DNA of 64,000 nucleotides from Candidatus Uabimicrobium amorphum (lineage in GTDB: Bacteria > Planctomycetota > Uabimicrobiia > Uabimicrobiales > Uabimicrobiaceae): NCBI RefSeq assembly GCF_009002475.1, contig NZ_AP019860.1, positions 3,472,001 through 3,536,000 on the forward strand, in the 5' to 3' direction. The translations under genes and the position numbers were made by a program. The notes below the pieces were generated by a model. It made no database searches and was not told where the DNA came from. It worked only from the letters and a program-made list of their open reading frames with translations. Of the stretch, positions 24,991 to 33,815 are shown one piece after another (position 1 is the stretch's first letter; every line of letters begins with the position of its first letter).

Positions 24991-27900
24991 ATGGATTTTA
25001 CTTTATACAAATTTGGTCCTGGCCAATCTTTTGGTGAGTATAAAATAGCAGAGTTTTTAGGTCGTGGTGGTATGGGGGCTGTGTACAGCGCTGTGCACAA
25101 AAATTCAGGTAGAAAAGTAGCCATCAAACTCATTTTTAACAAAGAGTTTGGTATTACTCAAAAACGTTTCTTGCGCGAAGCAGAAATTACCGCCAATTTG
25201 AATCACCCCAATATAGTCAGAATATACACGGCAGGAGCTCAATCAGGCGTTTTTTACTTAGTGATGGAGTATATCAACGGAACAACGTTAGACAAATATC
25301 TAAATAAACACCGCATGTCTGTCCACCAAAAAGCACGCTTACTATACCCCATTGCCAAAGCTTTGGCTTATGCCCATGACCAGAACGTCGTCCATCGCGA
25401 TTTAAAACCCAACAATATCATGATAGATGGCAATGGCACTCCTAAACTCATGGATTTTGGACTCGCCAAAAATGTCGCTAGTGACCGCTTTGCACTTACG
25501 CAGTCGGGGGAATTTTCAGGAACACCACACTATATGGCCCCTGAAGTTCTGCTTGGTAAACCTAAAGAAGTCGATTTTCGCGTAGACATTTATGCTTTTG
25601 GAGCCATTATGTATGAAGTGATGGCGGGACAGATGATGGTCGGTGGAAAAAAAAGCGAAGAGGTTTTTCAAAATATACGCTACACGAAACCTGTGATGTT
25701 AAATAAGCGTAACAACAAAGTACCTGAACAACTCAACGACATTTGGATGATGTGTGTTACAGAAAAAAAACTGCGCTATGAAAGCACACATTTGTTAGTG
25801 AATGACTTAGAAAATTTTTTGAATCCACAAAAAAAGACATTTCGCCGTCCAAGATTCCACTTTCGTCCAGTTCACGGCATTATACTTGCTTGCATTCTTC
25901 TGATAAGCGTTGTGTTCTTTCTCCGCGAAGATGTCACAACGATGGACTACGAACCGGATAAAGGTATCTTGCTCATTCGTGCCAAAAACTCTATAAAGCA
26001 GCGTAACTTTAGTGATGCTATTTATGATTTACATATCCTGCGTAAACACGATGAAAAAAACGCCACAGCTCTTCTCATGGAAGCTTATGTACTTTCAGGA
26101 AAATATTCTCTGGCAAAGCAGTTATTTGAAAAGCACTACAAACTACAAGATGAAATCCCGCACAATGTACTTTTGCATGTGGCCATTCTCTACAGTAAAG
26201 TTGCGCAAATCCAGGATAAAAAATACTACACGATGTCTGATAAAATTTTGCAAAAAATTTTACGACTCCAAGATGTCGATGCAAAGATTTTATACAAAGC
26301 GCACTTTTACAAGGGGGTATTGTTGTTTGAAGAGCGTAATTATTCGCTAGCACTATCTCATTTTCGCAAAGTAAAAATTGTTCTCATCAATGACAATCAA
26401 ATGCTAAACAAACTGTTTTTCTATTTGGGGGTATGTTACTTAGAAACCGACCAACCTCACAAAGCGATTTCTTTTCTGGAACGCGCTCAAAAGCAAAGTG
26501 TAAATAGTCACGAAATTTTATTTTTTCTTGGCCAGGCATATTTAAAACAAAATTTGCCTTCTCGTGCGAAAAAAGCTTTTGAAAAATGTCTAAGGGTTGA
26601 CCCTAAGAATAGCGCATACCGAACTTTTTATGCACGAAGTTTACTACGACAAGGAAAAAACGTCAAATGCCAACATATCCTCCAGGACGTTTTTGTCAAC
26701 GAAGAACAACCAAATTTTACCGTTTTTAACGGCTTGTGTGAGCTTGGTTTATTTGAGCCAATTTTGCAACAAAACAATCTCGTACTACTACGCAACGAAT
26801 GTACCAAAAAAATCTTACCGAAACTACCTAACCTATTCATTGAAAATTTAGTGGCCATTCGCGACAAGTACTTATTTAGCTTCCAAGAAAGAAAGCATCT
26901 AAAGACCAAAAGCCAAGTAGATTTAAAACCTATTTTGCAAAGTTTACGCGAAAATAAAAATACTTCCCTACAGCTACGCATTCGCGAACATCTACTCAGT
27001 TTGCGCTACCAAAGCAACATTACAAAAGATTTAAAAAACTTTGCACAAAAAAGTTTTTCAGATATTCGTTCCATTATTTATGAAGTGGTCACTCAAATAA
27101 AACATACTAAAGGCGAAGAATACGTAGAAGACCATTATTACTATCTAGCGCAATTTTTTATCGACAGCAGTGCTTTACGCGGATTTCATGACGCGATAAA
27201 CTACGATGAAGTATATAAAATACTCATATCACACCCGAACATTTTCTACAAATATCTTGCCGCAAAGTATTTGATAAAATCGTATAAAATAGAACTCCTT
27301 GATGAGGTTTCTTTGCGATCCAACACGCTTGAATCATCTATCATCGCCACTTGCGTGTTACGCCAAGCGGGGTTTCCCATTTTTTTTACCGATGATGATA
27401 ATCGTTACAAAGTACTCGAAACAAATTTACCTGCTCAGCAACAAAAATTTTTAATATACTTAGTATGTCATAGTATTTATTATCGTGCCCATTTCATCAA
27501 CAAAATGCGTATCGAATTGGGAAAAAAAACGGTGGCATTCCTAGAAAAAATGCTACAAAACAAAGACGAGCGTATTCAACTGTGCGCCGCGGGAACACTG
27601 ATCTCCTCTTTAAATAATACACTCGAAGATACTCCCGCACGTTTATCAACTTATGCACAAAAACGCTGCCAACAGATTGTCTTACGAAACCTAAATAACA
27701 CGTCGACAAATATGCGCCATTATGCCTACATGTACTTATGGCACTCCATGTCACAAAACAATCTCGAAGCTCAAAATTTCTATCTTGATCACTACAAAAA
27801 GGGGCTTAGGGACAAGGATACCTCTATTATTTTAGTAAACTTATTCTTCAGTGACTCTTTCAGGCACCACGTTAATTTTCCATCTCTACGTCCCATTTTA

Positions 27901-29115
27901 AGGCGACTAATATTTAAAGAACGCAAAACAAAGCTAATGTTCAAAGCCACTCATGTTTGGGCACAAACGAGCCCTGGACAACAAGACATGCGTAGTCTTT
28001 TAAGCAATGAACTCTTAAGTTACAATGAAAAAACATTTATCTACACAATGCTGTTTATTCATTTTGTTTCACAAATGAATCAAGGAATGACCAAAAAGCG
28101 TCTGCAATTAGCCATTGACGTCATTGAACTCATTAGTTCTCACACCCCGCAAGATCCCGACGAATATTTTCGCGGACAAATTTACTTTCACTTATCTTTA
28201 TTTGGGCAACCTAACTTATCCGATATCTACAAGGAAAAAAGTGATCTAGTCAAAACCATTATTCTAACTCACTTACACTTACCTGTTGTTCAAGAATCCG
28301 TAATGCGTTTTCTAATGAAAATACACCTTCCCACTCGCTATGAAAAAATTAAGTGTCTCAAAGAATTCGCAAAAAGTAGTCATCCACAACTTCGCAAAGC
28401 GAGCTATATTTCACTAACCGCTTTGACAAAAAAATACAAAGACCTGGAAAATATGGTAAAAGAAGCAAAGGAAAGCAACGACGAAGCGCGAAAAGAAGGC
28501 ACGGCCATCGGCCTATACAATCGCTTGATGTATTATGAAGTGATGAGTGAACAAGAATATTCGCGCTACATAGCGCTAAATGAGCCCATAGAAGCAAAGT
28601 ATGACTTGTACATAGAAAAATTAACATCCATGGCTTATCGCTTAAAGCCACTACAAAAAAAATGGCTACAGATTTTAACCTGGGCCATTGATCTACACCC
28701 AGAAGCGAAATATCTATATGAAAAAGCTCTACTCCTCGGCGAGAAGCCCACACAAAAAACGTTGTGGCTACTGAGGAAGGCCATAAAAAAAAATGATTAC
28801 CCATTGTATCGTTTACAACTGGCAAAATCTTTGTGGAAGAAGCATGGAACAGAACAAAAAAAGCAAATCGAAAAACAATTGAATTTTATCAAAAATGTCA
28901 ATCGCGTTGAATTGTTACGTCAAATTGTCGACTTATATGAAAAACTAGGTATGTATGATCAGAGTCGCCTACTATATTACAAGTTGTTTCTAACCCAACC
29001 TTTTTCGGCTCTTTATGCAAATAAAATGAGTACTTTGTACGAAACAACTAGCAAGAAACGGCGCGAACAGTTTGAAACACATGAAAATCTGTGCAAACGT
29101 ATAAAGAAAAAATAA
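24991..29115 (+). CDS. Transmembrane Ser/Thr protein kinase with TPR and HEAT-like repeats (paralogue of 16228 protein)
   Basis: 1374 aa. Kinase 17-285: GRGGMG (24-29), Lys46, HRDLKPNN (135-142), DFG (155-157), MAPE. TM at about 292-312. TPR-like helical pairs (330-590; for example LSHFRKVKIVLINDN, ILFFLGQAYLKQNLPSRAKK), then a long alpha-solenoid with HEAT-like pairs (IREHLLSLRYQS; MLQNKDERIQLCAAGTLISS), and TPR-like pairs again at the C-terminus. Same order, length and linker wording as the kinase at 16228. AAGG precedes the ATG. It follows kdsC and the O-antigen ligase directly on the same strand and is probably co-transcribed. The catalytic set is complete. Possible role: a kinase sensing or scaffolding envelope assembly, but this is only inference from position. 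Confidence 0.9.
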   Translation: MDFTLYKFGPGQSFGEYKIAEFLGRGGMGAVYSAVHKNSGRKVAIKLIFNKEFGITQKRFLREAEITANLNHPNIVRIYTAGAQSGVFYLVMEYINGTTLDKYLNKHRMSVHQKARLLYPIAKALAYAHDQNVVHRDLKPNNIMIDGNGTPKLMDFGLAKNVASDRFALTQSGEFSGTPHYMAPEVLLGKPKEVDFRVDIYAFGAIMYEVMAGQMMVGGKKSEEVFQNIRYTKPVMLNKRNNKVPEQLNDIWMMCVTEKKLRYESTHLLVNDLENFLNPQKKTFRRPRFHFRPVHGIILACILLISVVFFLREDVTTMDYEPDKGILLIRAKNSIKQRNFSDAIYDLHILRKHDEKNATALLMEAYVLSGKYSLAKQLFEKHYKLQDEIPHNVLLHVAILYSKVAQIQDKKYYTMSDKILQKILRLQDVDAKILYKAHFYKGVLLFEERNYSLALSHFRKVKIVLINDNQMLNKLFFYLGVCYLETDQPHKAISFLERAQKQSVNSHEILFFLGQAYLKQNLPSRAKKAFEKCLRVDPKNSAYRTFYARSLLRQGKNVKCQHILQDVFVNEEQPNFTVFNGLCELGLFEPILQQNNLVLLRNECTKKILPKLPNLFIENLVAIRDKYLFSFQERKHLKTKSQVDLKPILQSLRENKNTSLQLRIREHLLSLRYQSNITKDLKNFAQKSFSDIRSIIYEVVTQIKHTKGEEYVEDHYYYLAQFFIDSSALRGFHDAINYDEVYKILISHPNIFYKYLAAKYLIKSYKIELLDEVSLRSNTLESSIIATCVLRQAGFPIFFTDDDNRYKVLETNLPAQQQKFLIYLVCHSIYYRAHFINKMRIELGKKTVAFLEKMLQNKDERIQLCAAGTLISSLNNTLEDTPARLSTYAQKRCQQIVLRNLNNTSTNMRHYAYMYLWHSMSQNNLEAQNFYLDHYKKGLRDKDTSIILVNLFFSDSFRHHVNFPSLRPILRRLIFKERKTKLMFKATHVWAQTSPGQQDMRSLLSNELLSYNEKTFIYTMLFIHFVSQMNQGMTKKRLQLAIDVIELISSHTPQDPDEYFRGQIYFHLSLFGQPNLSDIYKEKSDLVKTIILTHLHLPVVQESVMRFLMKIHLPTRYEKIKCLKEFAKSSHPQLRKASYISLTALTKKYKDLENMVKEAKESNDEARKEGTAIGLYNRLMYYEVMSEQEYSRYIALNEPIEAKYDLYIEKLTSMAYRLKPLQKKWLQILTWAIDLHPEAKYLYEKALLLGEKPTQKTLWLLRKAIKKNDYPLYRLQLAKSLWKKHGTEQKKQIEKQLNFIKNVNRVELLRQIVDLYEKLGMYDQSRLLYYKLFLTQPFSALYANKMSTLYETTSKKRREQFETHENLCKRIKKK

Positions 29116-29144
29116 CTTTACTTATTGTTATCATAAAGTTATGC

Positions 29145-29900
29145 CTAACATATCACAGTTTGCCCTGGCACCAAGGGGTTTATTCTCTTAAACTTCTTTA
29201 GGCACATCTCCGCAATATGCTCTTTCCAAAATGCGGCATTTTTATTGGTTCTTTTGCAGTACTCTTCCACAAAAAATATTTTCTCTTCTTCGGAGCACAT
29301 TTGCATAAAATCTCTGAAGATTCCCAACAAGTCAAAATCTAAACTACGTCCAACAGGTGCCTTTTTAAAATGCCCTTTGGGACAATCCACACAAAATAAT
29401 TGATGATTCTTATCAATGAGTATATTGCGCATACGCCACCCACCATGAGAAAAACGACGGTTGCACATCAGTGCTGTCATTTCCGCTAGGCGTAAAATTA
29501 AATTTTGTCGAAGTATCGGATCTTTACACTCAATAAAAAATGGTATTAAATTTTGTGATTCTTCTATTTCTTGCATTCCAATAATTGCCCAACGCAAGCG
29601 ACCAAATTGTCTATTTTCTGCACAAAAAATCACTTCAGGGTGTGGAATCCCCATTTCGGAAAAACAATCAAAGGAATGCTTTTCGCGAAACGTATAACTC
29701 GGCCGTCCCAAAAATCGATAGTTGGGAGTATAAGAATACTTCTTGATAAAACATTTTACATTGCCTAACTGTAGCTTTGATATAACTACCCTACCTGCTT
29801 CAATAAAAATTTGTCCCTGACTAGCCAAAGAATCTACTTGTTCCACATCTACAATATCGATACCTAAATCAAATTTTTCATTTACAAATAGCTTACTCAT
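29145..29900 (-). CDS. Lipopolysaccharide kinase (WaaP/Kdo kinase family)
   Basis: 251 aa from ATG at 29900 (GGAG 7 nt upstream; overlap of 4 bp, ATGA, with the hydrolase gene before it). A eukaryote-like kinase fold of the WaaP/KdkA group: FIKKYSYTPNYRFLGRPSY near the N-terminus supplies the nucleotide-binding Lys, WAIIGMQEIE the hinge region, FSHGGWRMRNILID (catalytic loop, H-G-x5-N) and FCVDCPKG (metal-binding Asp). The family phosphorylates heptose or Kdo in the LPS inner core. The nearness of kdsC and an O-antigen ligase supports this. Exact sugar acceptor cannot be told. Confidence 0.82.
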   Translation of the reverse strand: MSKLFVNEKFDLGIDIVDVEQVDSLASQGQIFIEAGRVVISKLQLGNVKCFIKKYSYTPNYRFLGRPSYTFREKHSFDCFSEMGIPHPEVIFCAENRQFGRLRWAIIGMQEIEESQNLIPFFIECKDPILRQNLILRLAEMTALMCNRRFSHGGWRMRNILIDKNHQLFCVDCPKGHFKKAPVGRSLDFDLLGIFRDFMQMCSEEEKIFFVEEYCKRTNKNAAFWKEHIAEMCLKKFKRINPLVPGQTVIC

Positions 29901-30706
29901 ACATTTTCTCCATTTACTGCATATGTAATAAACTTCCAAATGTTATTCCAACGGCGCTTGAAAAAATGATTTTTTGCATTATAAACTGTCGCGATAGTAA
30001 TGTTATTTTTTTTTGCTACCTGCAATTGATTTTCAATAGAGAACCATAAATCTTTTTCTGGTATACAAATGAGTGATTTGCTACCATGTTTTACAATTTC
30101 GTCGTATACTCCGTAACCTGGATGAGCAATCTCTTCCATACTTTTTTTTATTGAATTCAAGAAAGGCGCTTTGTCTTCAATGGAGTCTTTTATGCCATTC
30201 CAATGGTCATAATCTAGCCATTGACCATCCATTAGAACATCCCAAAGTTTTGGATTGTAACTGCGCTCGCGGCAAAAAAGTTTCGTAAACAAATATTGGG
30301 TCTGTTCGCGATACATAAACTCTAAAGCCTGCCGTGAGTTTAAAATCGGAGAAAAAAGAAAAAGCTTTTGAAAAGAAAAACTATTTGCTAACCTTAATAT
30401 ACCTGCTCCACCGGCGCTATGTCCAACCCCATACAAAGGCGGATGAATTTTTAGGTGCTGCATAAAATACCGAGCATCTTGTACTGCTTGGTGAAAGCAA
30501 TAGTTTCCTTGAGATTCACCATGGGAGCGAGGATTGTATAGTATTAAATCAAATTTTTTTAAAATATCACAATAATTTTGGTATAAATGAGAGCGTATAT
30601 CTCCCATTCCACAAGGCCATAAAAAAAAAGTCCCCTGTGAATTTTGACGTTTTATGTGCTGAAAATCAACGAGAGTACCGTCCTGCGCTTGATGTAAATT
30701 ACTCAT
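29897..30706 (-). CDS. Alpha/beta hydrolase
   Basis: 269 aa from ATG at 30706 (AGGA upstream). The longer in-frame reading from 30865 would run into the divergent gene and was rejected. The nucleophile elbow is GVGHSAGG (S97), preceded by the LILYNPRSHGES oxyanion region. Likely acid PEKDLWF and catalytic His in NAKNHFF near the C-terminus complete a triad in the usual order. Substrate unknown; serine aminopeptidase/monoacylglycerol lipase-like. It is coupled to the WaaP-like kinase by a 4-bp overlap and lies 28 bp from the divergent gene at 30735. Confidence 0.82.
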   Translation of the reverse strand: MSNLHQAQDGTLVDFQHIKRQNSQGTFFLWPCGMGDIRSHLYQNYCDILKKFDLILYNPRSHGESQGNYCFHQAVQDARYFMQHLKIHPPLYGVGHSAGGAGILRLANSFSFQKLFLFSPILNSRQALEFMYREQTQYLFTKLFCRERSYNPKLWDVLMDGQWLDYDHWNGIKDSIEDKAPFLNSIKKSMEEIAHPGYGVYDEIVKHGSKSLICIPEKDLWFSIENQLQVAKKNNITIATVYNAKNHFFKRRWNNIWKFITYAVNGENV

Positions 30707-30734
30707 ATAGATTATCCTGAATGTAGAGTGTATT

Positions 30735-31547
30735 ATGAATATTGCTTCTTTACCATGGTACGATTTTCCCGAAATCAAACCAGCAACAGACTCGTTTTGG
30801 CATTTTTTCGCATCACGCCTAAAAAAAGCAGGTTTCCATCCGCCCGACTTTCTAACAAGAAACATATCCTATAAGCACCAATGGCAGTCACCTTTTCTCC
30901 TTTTCAGTCAGGCATGTGGATACGATGTGGTAAAGCCTTTCATTCGAGACCTCCGCGTAGTCGCAACACCTTGTTACAATGTTCCTGATTGCTTAGACCA
31001 CAACTATTCAAGTTTTATTATCGTACGTAGTGACGCGAAGATAGAAAGTATTGAAGACCTATACCATAAATCATGCGCCATTAATTGTCAACATTCTCAC
31101 TCAGGAGCAAACATATTGTATTTTGTCGTAGCAAATTACGTCAAAAACTGCACAAATTTTTTTTCACGTGCCGAATATAGCGGTTCCCACGAAAACTCCA
31201 TACGAATGGTTAGCGAAAATAAAGTAGATACTGCGGCCATCGATTGTCTTAGCTATCACATTTTAAAAAAATTTCGTCCACAACTTTTCAAAAAAATACG
31301 CATCATTCACCGTACCCCGCATGCTCCTGCTCCTCCTTACGTCACAAGTGCTTCGCGATCAGAATTAGAAATAACAACAATACGCGAGATATTATGGGAA
31401 CTAAACGAAGCTCCGCAAATGCAACCTATCTTTCGCGAATTATTCATTCGTGAAATCAAATATATTCCTTTCGAAGAATATTTCCACATTCTCGACATGG
31501 AAAAAATTGCGCTCAAAAAATATATTCAAACAGGAGAAAACAACTAG
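30735..31547 (+). CDS. PhnD-like phosphate/phosphonate substrate-binding domain protein, probably interrupted by an in-frame TAG
   Basis: 270 aa before TAG at 31545-31547. The sequence resembles the PhnD/SsuA-like periplasmic-binding fold (IASLPWYDFPEIKPATDSFW at the start; SFIIVRSDAKIESIEDLYHK; CAINCQHSHSGANIL; AEYSGSHENSIRMVSENKVD then TAAIDCLSYHIL). There is no signal peptide or lipobox and no ABC transporter gene nearby, so it may be a cytoplasmic binding or enzyme-like member. After the TAG the same frame stays open for 41 plausible codons to TAA at 31671-31673 (see next entry), so the gene may be a recent pseudogene or be read through. Confidence 0.75.
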   Translation: MNIASLPWYDFPEIKPATDSFWHFFASRLKKAGFHPPDFLTRNISYKHQWQSPFLLFSQACGYDVVKPFIRDLRVVATPCYNVPDCLDHNYSSFIIVRSDAKIESIEDLYHKSCAINCQHSHSGANILYFVVANYVKNCTNFFSRAEYSGSHENSIRMVSENKVDTAAIDCLSYHILKKFRPQLFKKIRIIHRTPHAPAPPYVTSASRSELEITTIREILWELNEAPQMQPIFRELFIREIKYIPFEEYFHILDMEKIALKKYIQTGENN

Positions 31548-31673
31548 GTCATTTCTCTTCGCCTACTTGAAAAACTCGCCTCTTCTCACAACTGGGCAAC
31601 TACCATACTCGAAGATGTATATGTGGAAGACGATATTCGCGAATGGGCGAACCAAGACAAATTGCAATTGTAA
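31548..31673 (+). pseudogene. In-frame continuation of the PhnD-like gene beyond TAG
   Basis: Continuing the frame of 30735-31547 past the TAG gives VISLRLLEKLASSHNW, then ATTILEDVYVEDDI and REWANQDKLQL before TAA. The composition is that of normal coding sequence (amphipathic helix, no low-complexity run). There is no ATG, GTG or TTG in frame near its 5' end and no ribosome binding site, so it is not an independent gene. Its TAA lies 16 bp before the next start codon, a normal operon spacing, whereas the TAG leaves an odd 142-bp gap. Confidence 0.6.
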
Positions 31674-31689
31674 ACCAGGAAGAACAAAT

Positions 31690-33789
31690 ATGGATATTTC
31701 CAGTACTATATTACAAAAAGCCATACAAAAACTAACTCATAGTGGTATATGCTCAACGCAACAAGCGGTGCAATTGTGGAATAATTGGCAAAAAAATACC
31801 GGAGGTAGCGTAGAAGACTTTTTGCTTTCTCAGGGAATCGATAAAAGTTTAGTGCAAACGCTATTGAGCAATGACAATGAAATGCCCAGAAACGCACAAG
31901 CACCTCCAAAAACCATAGGTAACTATCACATTATCCAAGAAATTGCCCGTGGGGGTATGGGAATTGTTTACAAAGCAAAGAGTAGCACAGAAATTGTAGC
32001 GATCAAAGTTCTTATTTCCGATGGAGAAGACGAAATACAGCGCTTTGTACGCGAAGCAAAAACGATGCGGCAAATGCAACATCCCAATATTATTTCTATT
32101 TATGAAATGGGAACACACAATGGTCGTCACTACTATGTCATGCCGTACATACAAGGCAAAACTTTAGAATATTTTATCAAACAAAATGGCCGTCTACGTA
32201 AAAATATCCAAATATTGCAAAAGATAGCCACCGCTCTTCATCAATGCCATAAAAATGGAATTCTGCATCGCGATTTAAAACCATCCAATATTCTAATCAA
32301 TGAAAAGGGAGAAGCGTTTCTCACCGACTTTGGACTGGCAAAAATTACAGGAGCGAACTCTTCACTAACAAAAAGTAATATCGCCATGGGAACTCCGCTC
32401 TATATGTCTCCCGAACAAATGGAGGACTCAAAAACAGCGGCACCGCAAAGTGACATCTACAGTATGGGAATTATTCTATACGAAATTCTTACAGGACAAT
32501 TGCCTTTTGTCGCAAACAATATCATTGAACTGCGCATCAAGATACAAAAGGGGGATTTCCCCCGACCTTCGCAAATCCATCCAAAAATCTCCAAAACAAT
32601 CGAAGCGATTTGCCTCAAGTGCTTACAACAAGACCCACAAAAACGCTATGCGACATCCCAAGAACTCGCAAGAGAGTTAGATCGTTTTCTCAAAGGAAGA
32701 AGAACCAAAGCAAAAGAAACGTCACTGCGAACTTCGCATATGCATAGCAATTTCAAAAAATATAGTATTGTGATTGCCCTGTTGTTATTGAATTTCGCAA
32801 CAATCGCTTTTTTTCTATCCCGCAACAACGCTCCACAAAAGTACCAAAAGTTTTTCTCCGTGCAGCCAATACAAGAAGAAGACGTGTTACCTATTGCACA
32901 ACGCGAATTTCCACCTCACCCAGCTATTCGCAGCAAAAAGGAAATTCAACAAGTCTTAAGTAGTCGTGCGGATTCTTTACAAGGAAAAGTCTATAACTGG
33001 CAAGGAAAATATTACTTGTATGTATACAACAAAGTTTCGTGGAAAAAAGCGCAGCAAATTTGTCGCTATTTAGGTGGACATTTAGTCACAATAAATGCAC
33101 CAGAAGAAGAAAATTTCTTGCTGTCATTTATTCCACCAAGTAGCCCATTATGGATTGGAATAAGACCTAACGCCGACAAATGGCAAAACAAGGAAATTCT
33201 GAGTTATAGCAATTGGCCTATTTACTCAGGTAAAGATTTAGAAACAACGGGAACGGTGCTAACGACAAATACACAAGACAAGCACACGATCTGGTCAGCA
33301 CAGGAAGAGAAAACACCGCTTCGTTTTATTTGTGAATGGGGGAAACAACAAAAAATTTTGCCGAAAAACGTCAAGCGTCACAAAATATATTCCTTCGTCA
33401 AAAAAAACTATACAGCGGCCAAAGTGGTCCAAGTAACATACTCAGATCAGATGCAAGGTTCGGTGGTCTTTCGCTATCGCAATACTTCTAAGCTACTCAC
33501 GTCTTTTTCCATCAATAAATATATCAAAGACTATCAATTTTTTTATGCTTCCGTCAGCATGCCGGGCTTGGTCGAGGGAAAAGGTGAATCGGTGATCCAC
33601 ATAAAAGTCAACGATTCATTTCTGCAAAAAAACTATGTTTTAAGCAATCGCATATTACAAACGCAAATTTTCAACATAGATTCCTTTATTCACAACGGAG
33701 AAAATAGCATAGAAATACATTTGGCAAACTCACAATACGTATATTTTCTCAAAGAGTTTCACATTTATGCGATTAAGCGCACTAAATAA
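31690..33789 (+). CDS. Transmembrane Ser/Thr protein kinase with C-type lectin domain
   Basis: 699 aa from ATG at 31690 (AGGAAG upstream); earlier in-frame ATGs fall inside the previous gene. N-terminal helical module 1-62. Kinase 79-340: ARGGMG (86-91), Lys106, HRDLKPSN (193-200), DFG (213-215), MSPE. TM at about 359-377. C-type lectin-like domain about 431-551: W451..A..IC457, GGHLVTI, FLLSFIPPSSPLWIG, NWPIYSG, RFICEW (C548). Only one disulfide pair is evident and the Ca-binding EPN/QPD plus WND motifs are not, so sugar binding is uncertain. A further beta-rich region (560-699) is unrecognised. Predicted outward lectin and inward kinase suggest a glycan- or ligand-sensing receptor. Confidence 0.9.
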   Translation: MDISSTILQKAIQKLTHSGICSTQQAVQLWNNWQKNTGGSVEDFLLSQGIDKSLVQTLLSNDNEMPRNAQAPPKTIGNYHIIQEIARGGMGIVYKAKSSTEIVAIKVLISDGEDEIQRFVREAKTMRQMQHPNIISIYEMGTHNGRHYYVMPYIQGKTLEYFIKQNGRLRKNIQILQKIATALHQCHKNGILHRDLKPSNILINEKGEAFLTDFGLAKITGANSSLTKSNIAMGTPLYMSPEQMEDSKTAAPQSDIYSMGIILYEILTGQLPFVANNIIELRIKIQKGDFPRPSQIHPKISKTIEAICLKCLQQDPQKRYATSQELARELDRFLKGRRTKAKETSLRTSHMHSNFKKYSIVIALLLLNFATIAFFLSRNNAPQKYQKFFSVQPIQEEDVLPIAQREFPPHPAIRSKKEIQQVLSSRADSLQGKVYNWQGKYYLYVYNKVSWKKAQQICRYLGGHLVTINAPEEENFLLSFIPPSSPLWIGIRPNADKWQNKEILSYSNWPIYSGKDLETTGTVLTTNTQDKHTIWSAQEEKTPLRFICEWGKQQKILPKNVKRHKIYSFVKKNYTAAKVVQVTYSDQMQGSVVFRYRNTSKLLTSFSINKYIKDYQFFYASVSMPGLVEGKGESVIHIKVNDSFLQKNYVLSNRILQTQIFNIDSFIHNGENSIEIHLANSQYVYFLKEFHIYAIKRTK

Positions 33790-33815
33790 AGTTGTGTATG
33801 CCTGTTATTCGTAAA

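Noticed and set aside
29112..29142. Palindrome ATAACTTTA/TAAAGTTAT between convergent genes as terminator
   Set aside because: AT-only 9-bp stem with 13-nt loop and no T-run; too weak.
31450..31690. Longer start for the lectin kinase at 31450
   Set aside because: The extra 80 residues overlap the previous gene and lack coding character; ATG at 31690 has a ribosome binding site.
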